Assembly: GCF_013391955.1 (NCBI RefSeq)
Contig: NZ_JABUOH010000066.1
Span: 1-56,658, forward strand
Length of the DNA: 56,658 bases
Source of the DNA: Candidatus Phytoplasma pruni
Lineage (GTDB): Bacteria > Bacillota_I > Bacilli_A > Acholeplasmatales > Acholeplasmataceae
Direction: 5' to 3'
Position numbers and translations under genes: made by a program
The notes under the pieces: model-generated
The model's database searches: none
The model's input: only the letters and a program-made list of their open reading frames with translations
Told to the model about the DNA's origin: nothing
In this document: positions 45,762-53,581 of the stretch, piece after piece
Numbering within the stretch: position 1 is the first letter of the stretch
Layout of the letters: every line of letters starts with the position of its first letter

Positions 45762-46181
45762 ATGAGCCAATTAAAATTAATCGCTTATCATGAAGAAAGA
45801 TTAAACGATATAGGAATCGTTAAAAACGGTTTAAAAACTAAATTAGATTCCGCTTTAACTAATGCTAATGATAATTATAGCGATCCAAGAGAATTAATGA
45901 GTTTATCTTTATTAGTATGTTTTTATAAAACTACTAAAAAATATCTTGCCTTGGAAAAACCGCATTTATCAGACATTAAAATCAAAGTGTTAACTAGTAC
46001 TGCTAAAGATGAACAAGGTTTTTATTTCAAATTAGAACTAATTATGGGTATTAAAGATGCCTCCGTACAAGAAACGGCTGAAATCATGGATACAGTTCAT
46101 ACTAAATGCCCTGTTTCTAGAATGTTAAATGATTATCCTCATTTAATCTTAAGTGCTGTTTTATACGAAGACATCGCTTAA
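45762..46181 (+). CDS. OsmC/Ohr family peroxiredoxin-like protein
   Basis: A 139-residue protein with the two redox cysteines of the OsmC/Ohr family: C53 in 'ELMSLSLLVCFYKTTKKYL' and C116 in 'HTKCPVSRML'. 'DPRELM' just before the first Cys is the usual helix cap. Ohr and OsmC reduce organic hydroperoxides using dithiol electron donors. In a plant parasite without catalase this would protect against host lipid peroxides, perhaps with the thioredoxin in this window; both points are inference. It has its own Shine-Dalgarno (AAAAGGAA) and terminator. Confidence 0.85.
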   Translation: MSQLKLIAYHEERLNDIGIVKNGLKTKLDSALTNANDNYSDPRELMSLSLLVCFYKTTKKYLALEKPHLSDIKIKVLTSTAKDEQGFYFKLELIMGIKDASVQETAEIMDTVHTKCPVSRMLNDYPHLILSAVLYEDIA

Positions 46182-46210
46182 AAAAATATTTAGCCAAGTT
46201 AAAAAGAAAT

Positions 46211-46243
46211 AAACCTAAATTGCATAAGATTTTTTAGGTTTTT
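46211..46243 (+). terminator. Terminator after the OsmC gene
   Basis: AAACCTAAA (46211-46219) pairs with TTTAGGTTT (46233-46241) with a 13-nt loop, then T. Confidence 0.7.
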
Positions 46244-46325
46244 AAAACACGTGTTAATATAAGATAAAAAATTTATATCATTTGAAAAATTGATTATTGT
46301 TTGTAAAAGAAAGATGGATTTTAAT

Positions 46326-47204
46326 ATGAAGAATTTAAACAATAAAAAAGAAAGAAAAGTAGTTAAAGTTGGTAGCCCCATTCAAGCGGTTATTAATACC
46401 TTAAATAAAGCTAAAGAATTATATTACGATAAAGGTATTGATTTAGAAGTAGTTAAAACTAATTGGACTGAAGAAAATATCGATATTTTAAAAAGTAAAA
46501 AAATTGATGGTTTAATTTACACCAATATTCATGTTTTTAAAGCGACTAATGATTTTTTAATTAAAAACAAACAAGAACCTTTTGTTTTTATTCAACCTTT
46601 TTATCATTCTAAATATGGTTTATACGCTAATAAAAAAAGCAAAAAACAATTATTAAGTTTAGAAGAAGTTAAAAAACATAAAAATTTAAAAGTCTTATTA
46701 GCTGTGGCTTTTTCTTTCATTGAACCTTGCGATACTTCCCGTTCTCTTTTAGTATTGAGAAATAACGGATTAATCGATATTCCTGAAGAGGTTTTAAAAG
46801 AGAAAAGATTAAATATTAATTTTTCTGATATCGCCAATCCTTATGAATTAGAGTTTACTAAAACTTCTCAAATTCCTTTTAAATTTGCTGAAAATCCTGA
46901 TGAATTTGACTTAATGGCAAATTGGCCTGCTTTTATGAATAGCAACCCTGATTTTATCAGAATCGGCTCTAATATCACAGGCGAAAATGAACCAACTAAC
47001 GAAATAGTAGAATCATACGCTATTGGTTTGATTTCAAGACAAGATAACCAAAATAGCGAAGAGATCAATATACTAAAACAAATTCTACAAGATCCTGAAG
47101 TTAAAGCGTTTCACGTGAATCAAACTCATAACGGCATGAAAAATTATGTTATGATTGAAAAACCTGAAGAATTAAAAGATAGACTAATTAAAAATTGGTT
47201 ATAA
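46326..47204 (+). CDS. MetQ/NlpA-like substrate-binding protein without signal peptide, copy 1
   Basis: About 292 residues from ATG 46326. The body matches the methionine-binding MetQ/NlpA fold in order: 'IDGLIYTNIHVF', 'QPFYHSKYGLYANK' (MetQ: IEPMGLYSKK), 'LLAVAFSFIEPCDTSRSLLVLRNNGLI' (MetQ: IPNDPSNEGRALLLL), 'NPYELEFTKTSQIP' and 'DLMANWPAFMN' (MetQ: AAVINGNYAL). No lipobox, signal peptide or hydrophobic segment is present, so the protein should stay in the cytosol, and no ABC ATPase or permease gene is adjacent. In-frame TTG 46290 and ATG 46314 are less well placed relative to AAAAGAAAG (46305-46313). A related gene follows after 53 bp. Confidence 0.75.
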   Translation: MKNLNNKKERKVVKVGSPIQAVINTLNKAKELYYDKGIDLEVVKTNWTEENIDILKSKKIDGLIYTNIHVFKATNDFLIKNKQEPFVFIQPFYHSKYGLYANKKSKKQLLSLEEVKKHKNLKVLLAVAFSFIEPCDTSRSLLVLRNNGLIDIPEEVLKEKRLNINFSDIANPYELEFTKTSQIPFKFAENPDEFDLMANWPAFMNSNPDFIRIGSNITGENEPTNEIVESYAIGLISRQDNQNSEEINILKQILQDPEVKAFHVNQTHNGMKNYVMIEKPEELKDRLIKNWL

Positions 47205-47257
47205 ACTAGATAACCGTCAAGAAAAATAATAAATAAAAAGATTAAAAGGATACGATT

Positions 47258-48166
47258 ATGAATAACTTAGCTGGCAATCACAACGATAATAAGCCTAAAA
47301 AAACTATTAAAATAGCTACTAATTTTCCTTCTTCTTTAAATACTTTACAAAGTACTAAACATTTGATTGAAGATGGCTACATTTTAGAAGTTATTTCTGA
47401 AGCAGAATTAAAAGAAAAATATCAAATCACTTGTAATGACGCTCTTAAAGAAGGTCTTGTAGATGTGAGCATTTCTAATAATTACCACACTATGAATTCT
47501 TATAACGATTTTTCGGCAACTGATGAAGAAACTAAATTAACGATGGCGCAACCGTTTTTTCACCCTCGTTACGGTCTATACGTTCATCAAAAAAACCCTT
47601 TAAAACTTCAATCCGTAGAAGATGTTAAAAAACATAAAAACTTAAGATTGTTATTTGCTCCTTTTAATGATTTATTCGCAGCACCATGTGATTTTTCACG
47701 TTCTCTTTTGTTGTTAAATAATTTAAATTTAGTTAAAATCGATGAAGAAGTGATCAAAGCTAAAGGTTATAGTTTGAATTTAGATGATATAGAAAATATT
47801 TATGATTTGGATTTTGTTAAAACTAACAACTTATTTAAAGTAGTGGAATTATTCACTGATCCGACTAAATACGATTTATCTATCAACTGCCCTGGTTTTA
47901 TGAGAAAAAACCCTGATTTCAAAAGAATCGGTACTGTAAGTCCTGAAGAACAAGAAAATAATATTGTTTTCTCTTCTTACGCTATTATTTTAGCTTCTCG
48001 CAAAAACAACCAAGATGATGAAAAAGTCCAAGCGGTGAAAAGATTTTTAAAACACGAACAAGTGCAAAAAACTATGTTTGAAGCTGGTGGACCAGGTAAA
48101 GATTACGTTATGGTCCAAAACCCTGATAAATTAAAAGCAGACATACTAGCTAATTTCGAAAAATAA
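47258..48166 (+). CDS. MetQ/NlpA-like substrate-binding protein without signal peptide, copy 2
   Basis: A 302-residue paralogue of the previous gene with the same order of motifs: 'KIATNFPSSLNTLQSTKHLIED' (MetQ: start of the bilobal fold), 'MAQPFFHPRYGLYVHQKN', 'LLFAPFNDLFAAPCDFSRSLLLLNNL', 'IYDLDFVKTNNLF' and 'DLSINCPGFM'. It also lacks a signal peptide or lipobox. AAAAGGA precedes the ATG. The two are probably co-transcribed and diverged after duplication. Export by a non-classical route, a cytosolic ligand-sensing role, or a neofunctionalised remnant of a transporter are all possible. Confidence 0.75.
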   Translation: MNNLAGNHNDNKPKKTIKIATNFPSSLNTLQSTKHLIEDGYILEVISEAELKEKYQITCNDALKEGLVDVSISNNYHTMNSYNDFSATDEETKLTMAQPFFHPRYGLYVHQKNPLKLQSVEDVKKHKNLRLLFAPFNDLFAAPCDFSRSLLLLNNLNLVKIDEEVIKAKGYSLNLDDIENIYDLDFVKTNNLFKVVELFTDPTKYDLSINCPGFMRKNPDFKRIGTVSPEEQENNIVFSSYAIILASRKNNQDDEKVQAVKRFLKHEQVQKTMFEAGGPGKDYVMVQNPDKLKADILANFEK

Positions 48167-48192
48167 TTATCCATAACTATTTGATAAAAAAC

Positions 48193-48229
48193 AAAAAAAT
48201 ATGACATCCTCACGGGTGATATTTTTTTT
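48193..48229 (+). terminator. Terminator after the MetQ-like pair
   Basis: A/T-rich outer stem (48193-48202 with 48219-48228), a 2-nt bulge (GA), an inner stem CATCC/GGGTG with a TCAC loop, and a T run. Confidence 0.65.
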
Positions 48230-48254
48230 GAAAAAAGGAGTTTAATAACCGCTT

Positions 48255-49445
48255 ATGAAAGATAATTCTTTTCGTTCCCATTTTCCTATTTTTAAAAACA
48301 ATCCTAAATTGGTTTATTTCGATTCCGCTTCTACTTCTTTAAAACCACAAACAGTGATAGATGCTATGTCAGATTTTTATAATGATAATGGTATGAATTT
48401 TAGATCTTTCGGCGCTTTATCCGTACAAAACAATCGTTTAATGGGTGAGACCAGAGAAAAAACGGCTCAATTCATCAACGCTGAACCTGAAGAAGTTATT
48501 TTTACCAAAGGAACGACTGAATCTTTAAATATGTTAGCACAAATTCTTTCACAAAACATCCAACCAGGAGACGAAATTATCACTTCAGAATTAGAACATA
48601 ATTCATCCGTTTTACCTTGGATTAAAGTAGCAGAAGATAAACAAGCTAAATTAGTGTTTGTTCCTTTAAGTGAACAAAACAAAATCACTGTGGAAAACTT
48701 TAAAACTGTTTTAACCGATAAAACTAAAATAGTAGTTTTAACCCATATGTCTAACGTTTTAGGTTATGAAACTCCTATTAAAGAAATCTCTCAAATTGCT
48801 CATCAAAAAGACGTGTTAGTGATTTTAGATGCGGCTCAATCTGTAGCTCATCAACGTTTAGATATGAAAGATTTAGATGTTGATTTTATGGCTTTTTCGG
48901 CTCATAAAATTTATGGACCTTTTGGAGTAGGCGTTCTTTACGGTAAAAAAGAACATTTAGAAAAAATGAAACCTTCTTTTTTAGGTGGCGGTACGATCCA
49001 AGAAGTCTTTAAAGATCATTATGTTTTAAGGGATACCCCTTATAAATTTGAATCAGGAACTCCTAATATAGGCTCAATCATTGCTTTTAAAAAAAGTTTA
49101 GAATTTATTGAATCTATTGGAATAGACAAGTTTCATCAACATAATAAAAAAATGGTTGCTAAAATTAAAGAAGAATTTAAAAATATCCCACAAATTAAGG
49201 TGTTGAACGAAGGGGCTGATAATTTAGTACTTTTCGTTTTTGACAAAATTCACGCTCATGATGTGGAAAGCTCTTTAGCTAAACATAATATCTATCTTAG
49301 AACAGGTCTACATTGTGCTAATTTAGTTTCCAAAAAATTAAACCAAATAAGCACTATTAGAGTGTCTGTTGGGATCCACAATACTGAAGAAGATATCGCT
49401 TTTTTAATTACTCATTTAAAAAAAATAAAAGATTTTTTAGTTTAA
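48255..49445 (+). CDS. sufS: Cysteine desulfurase SufS
   Basis: A 396-residue group II cysteine desulfurase. K218 in 'AFSAHKIYGPFGVG' binds PLP, 'ELEHNSSVLPW' near 112-122 carries the PLP-stacking His, and the persulfide cysteine is C354 in 'RTGLHCANLV'. Length is normal. AAAGGAG is 14 nt before the ATG, rather far. The partner sufU follows after 24 bp. The scaffold genes sufB, sufC and sufD are not in the window, so the sulfur may go to tRNA thiolation rather than, or as well as, Fe-S clusters. Confidence 0.95.
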   Translation: MKDNSFRSHFPIFKNNPKLVYFDSASTSLKPQTVIDAMSDFYNDNGMNFRSFGALSVQNNRLMGETREKTAQFINAEPEEVIFTKGTTESLNMLAQILSQNIQPGDEIITSELEHNSSVLPWIKVAEDKQAKLVFVPLSEQNKITVENFKTVLTDKTKIVVLTHMSNVLGYETPIKEISQIAHQKDVLVILDAAQSVAHQRLDMKDLDVDFMAFSAHKIYGPFGVGVLYGKKEHLEKMKPSFLGGGTIQEVFKDHYVLRDTPYKFESGTPNIGSIIAFKKSLEFIESIGIDKFHQHNKKMVAKIKEEFKNIPQIKVLNEGADNLVLFVFDKIHAHDVESSLAKHNIYLRTGLHCANLVSKKLNQISTIRVSVGIHNTEEDIAFLITHLKKIKDFLV

Positions 49446-49469
49446 TTTAAAAATCAAAGGAATTAACCA

Positions 49470-49913
49470 ATGTGTGTAATGAACGAATTACAAAAAAAAT
49501 TAATGATTCAACATTCTAGTCATCCTCAAAACCATGGCTTAGTGCAAGACGATAGTTATTTACATATTCGTTACCAAAATAACTCTTGTGGTGACGCTAT
49601 AGATTTGCAAATCAAAATAGTAGATGATGTTATCGTGGATATTAAACACGATACTCAAGCTTGCGCGGTATGTTGCGCATCAGCTAGTTTAATGTCAGTA
49701 CATTTAAAAAAGAAAACTATCCCTGAAACGCTGAATAAAGTGAATCACTTTTTAGGAATGGTGAAAGATAAAAACTACGACGAAACACAAATAGATCCTG
49801 AATTGAAAGTGTTTAACTTATTGAAACAACCTTCCAGTAGAGTTTTATGCATCAGTCTCCCTTGGGAAGCTATACAAAAAAATATCGAAAAAAACCATTC
49901 TTCCTTAAAATAA
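49470..49913 (+). CDS. sufU: SufU zinc-dependent sulfur acceptor
   Basis: A 147-residue SufU. The zinc ligands of Bacillus SufU are all at matching positions: C40 and D42 in 'NNSCGDA', C65 in 'TQACAVCCASAS' and C127 in 'RVLCISLPW'. Two extra cysteines (C68, C69) follow C65 where Bacillus has 'CAISTAS'. SufU takes sulfur from SufS C354 by zinc-ligand swapping. AAAGGAA is 8 nt before ATG 49470 (MCVMN; a second ATG lies at 49479). It is the last gene of the sufSU unit and ends at a strong bidirectional terminator. Confidence 0.94.
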   Translation: MCVMNELQKKLMIQHSSHPQNHGLVQDDSYLHIRYQNNSCGDAIDLQIKIVDDVIVDIKHDTQACAVCCASASLMSVHLKKKTIPETLNKVNHFLGMVKDKNYDETQIDPELKVFNLLKQPSSRVLCISLPWEAIQKNIEKNHSSLK

Positions 49914-49920
49914 TATACCA

Positions 49921-49957
49921 AAAAAGCCTTTTTCAAAGATAAAAAGGCTTTTTTTAT
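49921..49957. terminator. Bidirectional terminator between sufU and the repeat gene
   Basis: A perfect 13-bp stem AAAAAGCCTTTTT (49921-49933) / AAAAAGGCTTTTT (49941-49953) with flanking A and T runs. It serves both convergent genes. Confidence 0.9.
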
Positions 49958-49988
49958 TATATAGGGATTAATTTATTATAGTAACGCT

Positions 49989-51377
49989 TTATTCGTTTAA
50001 TTGGTAATCAATAATTTGACCATCAGAGGAAACGGTTTTTAACAAAACATCCGTTAGAGGGTCATATTCATAATCAATGGTTATTCCGTTAGGTAAAACC
50101 TCTTTGATTAAATAGTCTTTTATAGGGTCAAATTCTTTAATATGGCCGTTAGGAAAGAAAATTTTAACCAATTTATTCGTTGCTGGATCATAGCCGAAAA
50201 TAGTTTCTTTAACGGTTTCATCTGAAGCAATTTCTCTTATAATAAGGTCTTTTTCTGTATCCATTTCGATGATCGTTTTATCTGGTAAAAAAATTTTAAT
50301 TAATTTATGACTATCAGGATCAAAATCTGGTATCGATTGTAAAACATTTCCGTCTGGGAAAGTGTGTTTCAATAAAAAACCCTTTTCTGGATCATATTCT
50401 TTAATAGATTTATCAGGTAAAAACTCTTTAATAAGAATGTTATTGTCGATATTATATTCTTTTATCGTTCCGTCTGATAAAATTTCTTTTTGTAAATTAT
50501 TCTTATACAAGCTAAATTCTTTAACATCGCCGTTCGGGTAAATAATTTTTTTTATTCTTTTAGTGTTGATGTCGTATTCTGTAATATTTTTATCTTCTGA
50601 AGAAATTTCTTTCACACTATTAGCTTCATATATTCTGATGTTTCCGTTCGGCAACATTTCTTGATGTAAAATATTACGGTATTCTTTAACAATTCCTTTG
50701 GGCGTGATTTCTTTTAATAAATGTCCCGCAATAACGTCATATTCTCTTGTATATCCTGTAGGAAAGATAATCTCCATCAGATTCCCTTTTAATTTTTTAA
50801 TAGTTTTATCGGGGTGAATTTCTTGCATAAACTGATTATTTTCAACATTGAATTCAGTGATAGTTCCGTCAGAAAGCAAAATTTTTTCTATTGTACCCGT
50901 CTTAAGGTCATATTGAAAAGTTTTAAAATCATTCACCAAAACTCTTAATAAAGACTGCGTTTCTGGTTCATATTCATAATAAAATTTAACTTTATTGGGT
51001 AAAATTTCTTTAATAACTTGTTGTTGGTCGTTATATTTTTTAATATGACCGTTAGGGAATTTTTCTTGAATTAAATGACCTGTGATAGGGTCATATTCTT
51101 TAACATGTCCTTCGGTAGAAATGGTTTTCATTAAATTATTTGTAATGGGGTCATATTCAGTTATTTCACTATCAATATCCATATTTTGATGAGAATCTTT
51201 AGCGTTATAATAAGATTCCTTTGTATTATCCGCCGATAAAAAAGTGTCTAGATATGGTTGATGACGTTTATAAAGAACAAATAGGTACGCCATAACAAAC
51301 AATAATAATAAAATAGGGATTAAAAAAAATTTAGTCAAAGCGTAAATATTATTGTTATTATCTTGTGGCGGTTGCAA
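49989..51377 (-). CDS. Membrane-anchored tandem-repeat protein, minus strand
   Basis: A 462-residue protein of unknown function. Residues 1-15 are Gln/Asn-rich, about 16-37 form one membrane segment, and the rest holds at least 15 repeats of about 22 residues with the pattern 'xxxKEYDPxTxxLIKExxPDG'. This is the short-period cousin of the 53-residue repeats at 68 and 1729 and also resembles YwqK/RHS-type beta repeats. The start is TTG with GAGGAAA 6 nt upstream; no in-frame ATG precedes the membrane segment, so TTG is probably real. It is alone on the minus strand between two plus-strand operons, and its transcript ends at the terminator shared with sufU. Confidence 0.78.
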   Translation of the reverse strand: MQPPQDNNNNIYALTKFFLIPILLLLFVMAYLFVLYKRHQPYLDTFLSADNTKESYYNAKDSHQNMDIDSEITEYDPITNNLMKTISTEGHVKEYDPITGHLIQEKFPNGHIKKYNDQQQVIKEILPNKVKFYYEYEPETQSLLRVLVNDFKTFQYDLKTGTIEKILLSDGTITEFNVENNQFMQEIHPDKTIKKLKGNLMEIIFPTGYTREYDVIAGHLLKEITPKGIVKEYRNILHQEMLPNGNIRIYEANSVKEISSEDKNITEYDINTKRIKKIIYPNGDVKEFSLYKNNLQKEILSDGTIKEYNIDNNILIKEFLPDKSIKEYDPEKGFLLKHTFPDGNVLQSIPDFDPDSHKLIKIFLPDKTIIEMDTEKDLIIREIASDETVKETIFGYDPATNKLVKIFFPNGHIKEFDPIKDYLIKEVLPNGITIDYEYDPLTDVLLKTVSSDGQIIDYQLNE

Positions 51378-51536
51378 ATATTTCCTCTTCTGTGTAAAAT
51401 TTTAATCATTTGAAATTATGGGTTTTATCTTTGTTAAAATAAGGATTGAGAAAGTCAAAAAATATCATTAAATACACTTTTATTATACAATAAAAAAACT
51501 ATTCTCATTCTGATATCCATCAATCATTTAAGCATC

Positions 51537-51572
51537 AAAAAAAGCAAGAAAATTGTTTTTCTTGCTTTTTTT
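51537..51572. terminator. Orphan terminator hairpin
   Basis: A 16-bp perfect stem: A-run plus GCAAGAAAA (51537-51552) with TTTTCTTGC plus T-run (51557-51572), and a TTGT loop. It would work on both strands, but no annotated gene ends at it: the neighbouring minus-strand repeat gene starts, rather than ends, 160 bp away. Confidence 0.8.
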
Positions 51573-51851
51573 GATTAAAACATAAAATGGTTCAAAAGAG
51601 TGTTTTTCGTCCGAGACATTTGTTTGATCTTTTTGGAAAATAATTTGTGATTTGAAAAAAAATCAATTAGAGAAGATTTCGTTTAGAAAAAAAGATAATT
51701 TATAACCTCAGAAAAGATAAAAAACATAATTAAACGGTAAAAAGGATAATTAAAAGCCTTTCGATAAACTTATCAATAAGAAAACAGAGAAAGTAAAAAA
51801 CTTTTTTATTTTATCAAAAGTGGTTTTTTTCTTAATAAATTGACGATTCCA

Positions 51852-51879
51852 TTGACTTTAAAAAAAATAATGTTATAAT
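51852..51879 (+). promoter_or_regulatory. Strong promoter with adjacent palindrome upstream of the AAA cluster
   Basis: TTGACT (51852-51857), 16-bp spacer, TG plus TATAAT (51874-51879; extended -10). About 12 nt after the likely start, TGATTATT (51898-51905) and AATAATCA (51910-51917) form a palindrome that could be an operator or a 5'-end hairpin. It implies a leader of about 350 nt before the gene at 52238. Confidence 0.65.
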
Positions 51880-51885
51880 AATAAC

Positions 51886-52237
51886 AAGCTATATTTATGA
51901 TTATTGTTTAATAATCATTTATGATGAACTCACTGCGTCATTAAAAAATTCATGTAGCGAAGGAGGTTTAGCGAAAAAAATTGTTAATAAACGTTTTTTT
52001 AAATAATAACGCTTAAAAAATAAAATTATATTATTTTATATATATTCGTAAATTTCATTTTTTTAACATTTTTCTTTAATGATATAAAATATTAAATTTA
52101 GTCATTATTATAGTTGGTAAAACCTTCTATATTTAATAATTAAACAGTCAATAAGCATGAATATACTTTTATTTTATATTTTTTTAGAAGATGAAACTAA
52201 ACTTATAAAATTCTCCAAATAAGGAGGTCGGGATATC
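51886..52237 (+). other. Long non-coding leader before the AAA cluster
   Basis: No gene longer than a dozen codons is seen. AAGGAGG at 51960-51966 is a strong Shine-Dalgarno with only an 11-codon TTG frame behind it (51981), which may be the remains of a lost gene. A second AAGGAGG at 52221-52227 belongs to the gene starting at 52238. Confidence 0.5.
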
Positions 52238-53136
52238 ATGAACCCAAAAGAACTAATTCTCAAAGTGAGAGTTTAAATAAAGATGTTACCACTAAAAAGA
52301 AAATAATAAGAAAAACTCTCAAAAAGAAAAAACCCCAGAAAAAATTCGATTTATTCCTTTTCGTTCGTAATATTTTAATTTTTTTTCACATTATTTTGTT
52401 TATCTTTTTTAATTTATTTTTAACTTATAAACTTAATCTTTTTAATAAAACTAAAGTACATCCTTTTCTGGAAAACTGTTTTGAAGCTATCAAAAAGATG
52501 GATAGAAACATTGATAAAGCGCAAGAAAATACATTCAAAATGGATAACAAAAAATTAGAAGAAGATAATGAAAAAATTAAAAAAGCAATACAAGAGAGAG
52601 AGTTAAAAATAAAAAAACTAGAAGACAGAATAAATAAAAAACAATTACATTTTGATGAACAAAAGAAAAAAGAAATAGAAAAATTAAACAAAGAAATAAA
52701 AGAATTAAAAGTATCTCAACAAAAAGATAAAGACGAAATTGCAAATTTACAACAAGAAAAAAAATCCACAACAAATCAAACGTCAAATGTTAGTGATAAT
52801 CAGCCAAACCCTGCATCCAACACAACACCTCCTATTTCGCAACAACCTTCTTTCCCTTATCCAAACGGAGGACAATATAATAATCCCGGAGGCCATTATC
52901 CAAATTATCATTACGATAAATTAGAAAATAAAATAGAAAATTTACAAAAAGATTTAGATCATAAATTATTGATAATGTTGGCTTTTTTTGTGATTATGAT
53001 TTTAAGCATTTTATTAATTCTTTCTTTTGGTAAAAATAAACAAATGTCTCAGAAATTAGATGCTTTGCAAGAACATAAAAAATTGATTGAACTACAAGCA
53101 GCGATCGATAAATTAAAAAATAACGAAGATAAATAA
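52238..53136 (+). CDS. Double-anchored coiled-coil membrane protein, needs a -1 frame change near its start
   Basis: The body (246 codons from TTG 52396) has a membrane segment, a long Lys/Glu coiled coil (about 30-125), a Pro/Gln/Asn-rich stretch, and a second membrane segment 'LLIMLAFFVIMILSILLILS' near 195-214. Its frame stays open 59 codons further upstream but has no ATG, GTG or TTG there. A good start exists one base out of frame: AAGGAGG (52221-52227) then ATG 52238, which alone gives only 12 residues. The overlap contains C CCA AAA (52243-52249), a canonical -1 slippery heptamer, exactly where a -1 shift would join them into 299 residues starting MNPKRTNSQ. Programmed frameshifting, a recent indel or a sequencing error are the options. 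No family recognised. Confidence 0.65.
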
Positions 53137-53234
53137 AAAAAATACTTTTTTTGTAAAGAAATAAAAAGTTAAGATTTATTTTTGGAAATAATAAAAATTA
53201 TATCAAAAGGGTATGTTAATAATGGGGGAAATAC

Positions 53235-53534
53235 ATGAATAAAAATAGCAATAATATAATTTATTATTTTTTATTCACTCTTTTAGGTCTTATTATTAGT
53301 CTTTTTTTAGGTGTTTTTCTTTATTTTGAAGCTCTTTCAAACGAAATTAATTATCAAGCGAAAAAAAGTCAAGTTGCAAGTGCTATAAATTATACTTCTA
53401 GAAAAATAGGCGGGGAGAATTTAGTTCGCAAACCTAGTTTTTATGATGAATTTTTGCATTCATATTTCGTCTTAATGAATGAAACTTTGCTTGATAAAAT
53501 GTTAAAAAACAAAATCAACAAGTTTATAAAATAA
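53235..53534 (+). CDS. Small single-pass membrane protein
   Basis: A 99-residue protein of unknown function. One membrane segment (about 9-32, 'YYFLFTLLGLIISLFLGVFLYF') is followed by about 65 residues that are basic and rich in Asn/Lys. GGGGGA lies 7 nt before the ATG. It sits 99 bp after the coiled-coil protein and 48 bp before the AAA ATPase, probably in the same transcript. Confidence 0.65.
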   Translation: MNKNSNNIIYYFLFTLLGLIISLFLGVFLYFEALSNEINYQAKKSQVASAINYTSRKIGGENLVRKPSFYDEFLHSYFVLMNETLLDKMLKNKINKFIK

Positions 53535-53581
53535 AAATAATTCTTTCCCTTTAAGAATTAAACCTCTTAAATATAAAGGAG

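Noticed and set aside
51952-51957. ATG-TAG start-stop before the AAGGAGG at 51960
   Set aside because: No Shine-Dalgarno upstream of this ATG, unlike the element at 27432; likely chance.
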